Shown: in pieces, positions 41,998 to 44,888 of the stretch
Numbering within the stretch: the first letter of the stretch is position 1
Layout: the number at the start of each line of letters is the position of its first letter
NCBI RefSeq assembly: GCF_026183675.1
Contig: NZ_JAPIVK010000015.1
Location: forward strand, 1-44,888
Source: Microbulbifer halophilus
GTDB taxonomy: Bacteria > Pseudomonadota > Gammaproteobacteria > Pseudomonadales > Cellvibrionaceae
Direction: 5' to 3'
Length of the DNA stretch: 44,888 nt
Notes under the pieces: generated by a model
What the model was told of the DNA's origin: nothing
The model's input: the letters and a program-made list of their open reading frames with translations, nothing else
The model's database searches: none
Translations under genes and position numbers: made by a program

Positions 41998-42039
41998 TGG
42001 TTTGACCATTGCAATATGTTTGTGGATTTGGTCAAACCC
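41998..42039. promoter_or_regulatory. paired GntR-type operators upstream of the multi-module lipoprotein gene
   Basis: TGGTTTGACCA (41998-42008) is a perfect TGGT-N3-ACCA palindrome and TGGTCAAACCC (42029-42039) a near-perfect one, 31 bp apart, about 105-145 bases before the start codon. The surrounding 41895-42225 sequence is AT-rich and holds no gene. Confidence 0.6.
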
Positions 42040-42225
42040 TGTGATCGAGATCTGGTTGTCAGTTCATTTCTCATTTTTGTATTACCATAATAACTAATAT
42101 GCTTCCCGGAAAAGGTGTGCAATTTCCCGAATTCGGGAGGCCGGGGTATTGCCGGTGAATTGCAAAGGCCGGGATGGCGGGCTCTGCGGTCCGCCTGCGG
42201 AGCTGGAGCTCCGGAAGACTAAGGA

Positions 42226-42340
42226 GCCCACCTGTAGCGTCTCCGACAGGCCGGTGAAGGTGACGGCGGTGTCGGTCTGCGCGTCGATGCTGCCGCTGGC
42301 CAGGGTGGCGGTGGAGTCGCCCGGGTCGGCCGTTGCCGCT
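42226..42340 (-). pseudogene. possible coding remnant in a shifted frame after the CE8 gene
   Basis: Immediately after the CE8 stop (42341-42343, minus strand) a different frame reads ATADPGDSTATLASGSIDAQ and then TDTAVTFTGLSETLQVGSL, which has the look of an extracellular Ig-like or carbohydrate-binding domain. It is open until a stop at 42094-42096, but only the first part looks protein-like. It could be the end of a lost C-terminal module of the CE8 protein, cut off by a frameshift, or chance. Low confidence. Confidence 0.3.
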
Positions 42341-44888
42341 TCAGGTCCCGTCCGGAGCCTCCGGCGCCGGGCAGCTGTCGTCGGCGGTGTCTTCCGGATA
42401 GGGATCCCAGCCCTCTCCGCCGTTCCAGCCGGCGAAGATCTGTGCGCGGGAGCAGAAGCGTTCCATATATTCCGCTTCGGTGAGCTGGTAGCAGTTGCCG
42501 CTGTTGCCGCAGCGGCTGGACATATCCAGGGCGCCGCCGCTCAGGTCCATGCTGTTGTACTCACGCCAACCGGCGTCGGCACTGGCGGTGGCGGGGTTGG
42601 GAGCGGGCTGGTCGTTGATACCCTCGTAGGCCCAGCCGATATCGGCAAGGTGGCTGTCCATCCTGGTGTTGATGAAGGTGACGTTGTCGTAGTAGCTGGC
42701 GCTGCCGCCGCTGCGCGCCAGGTGCGTGCTGCCCGGTTCGATAGTGACACCGGTGGTGCTGGCACCCTGGGTGAGGGTGGCGTTGAGGAACACGAAACCG
42801 GGGTTGCTTTCGCTGGGGGTGCGGGCCTGCAGCACATAGCCGCCGCTGCTGGTGCCGGTGTCGCTCTTGGAATCGCCCAGGGAGCGGATTTCGGAGTTCT
42901 CGAACACGGTGGCGTTGCTGTAGCCCCAGATAAAGTCCACATTGCCGGCGACAAGCGAGTCGTAGAACCAGTTGTAGCCTTTCAGCAGCAGTGTGTCCTG
43001 CTCGGAGCGGAAGATGGAATTCTTCACCACCAGCCGGCCACTGCTGTTGAAATAGAGGGTTTCCGCCTGGTCGCCGCCACCGGTACGCAAGTGGGTGTTC
43101 TCGATGGTGATGCCGTCCAGGGTGAGCAGGTCGGCATCTTTCACCAGGAAGAGGGCGCGCCCCTCGGTACCGCCGTTGAGTCCCTCGTAGTTCCGGTAGT
43201 GGATGACGGGATCGCCGTTGCCGAGGATGGTCAGCTCGTCGATACCGCTGAGGTAGAGGGGTTCGCGGTAGAAACCGCCATTGACGGTGATGGTGGCGCC
43301 GTGGGCGCTGTTTTCCATCACATGGTTGAGGGCGCCCTGCACCGTGTTGAAATCCCCGCCGCCGCTCGAGTCCACGGTCATGTCGGTGGCCGCGGGGGCG
43401 GCGGCGCGGGTGGTGAAGGTCCAGCCGGCGTTTTTGCCGAGGCCGGTGAAGTCTTTACCGTTCAGCTTCGCACCGGTGACGAAGCCACTGCCGATGGCCA
43501 CGTAGTATTCCACGCCCTGCTCCAGTACGCCGCTGTGCGGGGAGATGAAGAGGGTATTGCCGGCGATCTCGAACGGATTGACGTTGAGGATGCGGTGGTC
43601 GCTCTCGGTGCCGATGGTATCGGTTTCGCCGCCGGGGCGGATGGTGTCCACTTCCTCGTCGTTGTCGGTGCGGAAGAGTCGCACCGAACCGAGTTCGCCC
43701 AGGGTCGGTTCGCTGTCGAATTCGATCGCGAGGCGGGTGTCCTCCCGGGTGCCGGTGGCGCCGACGGCGGGCGTCACCGTAGTCAGGTCGCCGTAGGTGG
43801 CGGTAGGCATTTCAAACGCCTTGGCCACGCTCACGTCGATACGGCGCTGCAGGCTGGGATCGGAGCCGCTGGTGAAGGTGACGGTGGCCTCGCCCCGGGT
43901 CAGCGGGGTGAGGCTGACGGTGTTGCCGTCCACCGCTACCGGGACCACGGCGTCGTCGCTGGAGACGGCGCTGAAGCTGTCGGCGGTGACGCCATCGCTC
44001 TGGATGGCGGTGACCTCGATTTCCAGGGCCGGGTCTCCGGCGGTGGTGCTCCAGTCGGATTCGGCGTAGTCGAGGGTGAGCTGTACCGGCTTGGTGGCGG
44101 GGTCGCCCACTTTCACATAGTCCACTTCGAAGGAGCGGTTGTAGGTGAAGAAGCCGATAGTGCCGGCGCTCTGGTAGAGGGCGCTGTCGTCGGTGAAGCT
44201 GCCGATTTCTTCGCCGTCCAGGTAGACAGTGAGGTCGGGGCCCAGCAGGTCGTAGCGCACCGTGTACCAGGTACCGTCGGTACCGCCCTCGCTGCCCAGG
44301 TAGAGAGGCTTGTTCCCCTGTACCTGGCGGTCGATGCCGCCGCTGGTGGCGAGGCCGGTTTCCACCCGGGTGGATTCCGGGCTGCTCTGCATGTTGAGAC
44401 CGCCGAAGTACCAGGCGAGCGGGCCCTGGTAGCGGCCGATACCGTAGAGGTATTTATTGCCGGTGTTGCTGTTGTCCCGCGGGCGTATGCGGTACTCCAC
44501 GAAGTAGTCCGGGGTGGAGACGTTGAAGGCGCTCTCCTTTACCAGGATCAGCTCCCCCTGGTTGAGGTTTTCGCCGCGGGTGCCGGCGGTAAAACGCAGG
44601 GACTTGCCCGCTTCACCCTCGTCGAGGATATCGAAGTGGCCGGGGTCGGGGAGACCGTAGTCCTCGATGATGGCGTTCCAGGTGCTGGCAAATTCGCCGT
44701 CTTCGAAGTCGTCGCAGAAATAGAGGCTGCCGTCTTCGGGGCAGGTAAAGACGCTGCTCGGTTCCGGCTCGGGCCCGGGTTCCGGTTCTGGTTCTGGGTC
44801 TGGGTCTGGGTCTGGGTCTGGGTCTGGGTCTGGGTCTGGGTCTGGGTCTGGGTCTGACTGTTCGACCGGATCCGGGAGGGGCGTGGGG
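42341..44888 (-). CDS. multi-domain pectin methylesterase (CE8), 5' end outside the window
   Basis: 848 codons are visible; the frame stays open to the right edge, so the start and signal are missing (a Met at 44500 is internal). Order from the N-terminal side: a Pro-Asp/Pro-Glu linker (44756-44860); a LamG/concanavalin-like domain starting TCPEDGSLYFCDDFEDGEF and continuing with YLYGIGRYQGPLAWYFGG and WYTVRYDLLGPDLTVYLDGEEIG; two Ig-like modules (TLDYAESDWSTTAGDP...; EDTRLAIEFDSEPTLGELGSV); then the CE8 beta-helix. CE8 motifs are VNGGFYREPL, QAETLYF, SEQDTLLLKGYNWFY (Asp) and GNVDFIWGYS (nucleophile Asp). Cysteines near the C-terminus (SSRCGNSGNCYQ) may form disulfides. It demethylates pectin, probably on the cell surface. 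Confidence 0.9.
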   Translation of the reverse strand, partial: PTPLPDPVEQSDPDPDPDPDPDPDPDPDPDPEPEPEPGPEPEPSSVFTCPEDGSLYFCDDFEDGEFASTWNAIIEDYGLPDPGHFDILDEGEAGKSLRFTAGTRGENLNQGELILVKESAFNVSTPDYFVEYRIRPRDNSNTGNKYLYGIGRYQGPLAWYFGGLNMQSSPESTRVETGLATSGGIDRQVQGNKPLYLGSEGGTDGTWYTVRYDLLGPDLTVYLDGEEIGSFTDDSALYQSAGTIGFFTYNRSFEVDYVKVGDPATKPVQLTLDYAESDWSTTAGDPALEIEVTAIQSDGVTADSFSAVSSDDAVVPVAVDGNTVSLTPLTRGEATVTFTSGSDPSLQRRIDVSVAKAFEMPTATYGDLTTVTPAVGATGTREDTRLAIEFDSEPTLGELGSVRLFRTDNDEEVDTIRPGGETDTIGTESDHRILNVNPFEIAGNTLFISPHSGVLEQGVEYYVAIGSGFVTGAKLNGKDFTGLGKNAGWTFTTRAAAPAATDMTVDSSGGGDFNTVQGALNHVMENSAHGATITVNGGFYREPLYLSGIDELTILGNGDPVIHYRNYEGLNGGTEGRALFLVKDADLLTLDGITIENTHLRTGGGDQAETLYFNSSGRLVVKNSIFRSEQDTLLLKGYNWFYDSLVAGNVDFIWGYSNATVFENSEIRSLGDSKSDTGTSSGGYVLQARTPSESNPGFVFLNATLTQGASTTGVTIEPGSTHLARSGGSASYYDNVTFINTRMDSHLADIGWAYEGINDQPAPNPATASADAGWREYNSMDLSGGALDMSSRCGNSGNCYQLTEAEYMERFCSRAQIFAGWNGGEGWDPYPEDTADDSCPAPEAPDGT
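44796..44855 (-). repeat. ten perfect GGGTCT hexanucleotide units encoding a (Pro-Asp)n linker
   Basis: Ten uninterrupted GGGTCT copies (on the minus strand AGACCC) code alternating Asp and Pro between SEQSD-like flank and a Pro-Glu stretch of the CE8 protein. Six-base units change linker length without frameshift. Unlike the mixed-codon serine run in the PL10 gene, the repeat is pure at DNA level, so recent slippage expansion is likely. Confidence 0.85.

Noticed and set aside
44796..44855. CRISPR or other direct-repeat array
   Set aside because: Units are 6 bp with no spacers and are in frame with a Pro-Asp linker.
42149..44857. Open frame of 902 codons on the plus strand opposite the CE8 gene
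   Set aside because: It is antisense to a clear CE8 protein, consists of low-complexity Val/Gly/Ala-rich sequence ending in Trp-Val repeats from the hexanucleotide tract, and is explained by high GC and codon bias.

Overview
The window is high-GC Gammaproteobacterial DNA. Poly-serine and Pro-Asp linkers in secreted carbohydrate-active lipoproteins, two large TonB-dependent receptors without SusD partners, and the PepB, HypX and COQ7-type neighbours suggest a marine polysaccharide degrader of the Cellvibrio/Saccharophagus/Microbulbifer kind. The genus is inference; no rRNA or tRNA gene is visible.

Layout. (1) 1-1650: AT-richer accessory DNA with two overlapping small unknown genes, a GC-rich hairpin cluster, and broken IS1380 and IS630 transposase genes. 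(2) 1653-11040: mixed chromosomal genes. These are two lipoproteins (one a putative zinc peptidase), a COQ7-like hydroxylase, a zinc-finger/TPR membrane protein, peptidase B, an orphan HypX, a DUF3667 protein, and an orphan napE followed by a 24-codon napD remnant. A 158 bp MITE-like palindrome with a target duplication sits at 6018-6175. (3) 11064-44888: one continuous pectin utilisation locus that runs off the right edge.

How the locus works together. Outside or in the envelope, pectin methylesterases (CE8, two genes), a rhamnogalacturonan acetylesterase (CE12), a PL10 pectate lyase, two GH28 polygalacturonase-like proteins, a DUF4861-GH105 lipoprotein and a GH43 enzyme trim and cut the polymer. 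A large multi-module surface lipoprotein without a recognisable catalytic domain lies beside the CE8 genes. Two TonB-dependent receptors probably import oligomers across the outer membrane and a DctPQM TRAP transporter imports (oligo)uronates across the inner membrane. Unsaturated uronate is processed by KduI and KduD; saturated galacturonate goes through UxaC, a UxuB-type reductase and UxaA. Both routes meet at 2-keto-3-deoxygluconate, which KdgK phosphorylates. The KDPG aldolase gene is not in the window.

Regulation. A FadR-subfamily GntR repressor gene (UxuR/ExuR-like) is divergent from uxaA. I find repeated TGGT-N3-ACCA-type sites, mostly in closely spaced pairs, in the leader regions of uxaA/gntR, the first GH28 gene, the GH105-kduI-kduD unit, uxaC/kdgK, the TRAP operon and the multi-module lipoprotein. 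This suggests one local regulon with paired operators.

Most interesting leads: the paired-operator regulon, the multi-module duplicated lipoprotein, a GH28 paralogue lacking the catalytic histidine, UxuB in place of UxaB, orphan HypX, the truncated nap operon, and the MITE.
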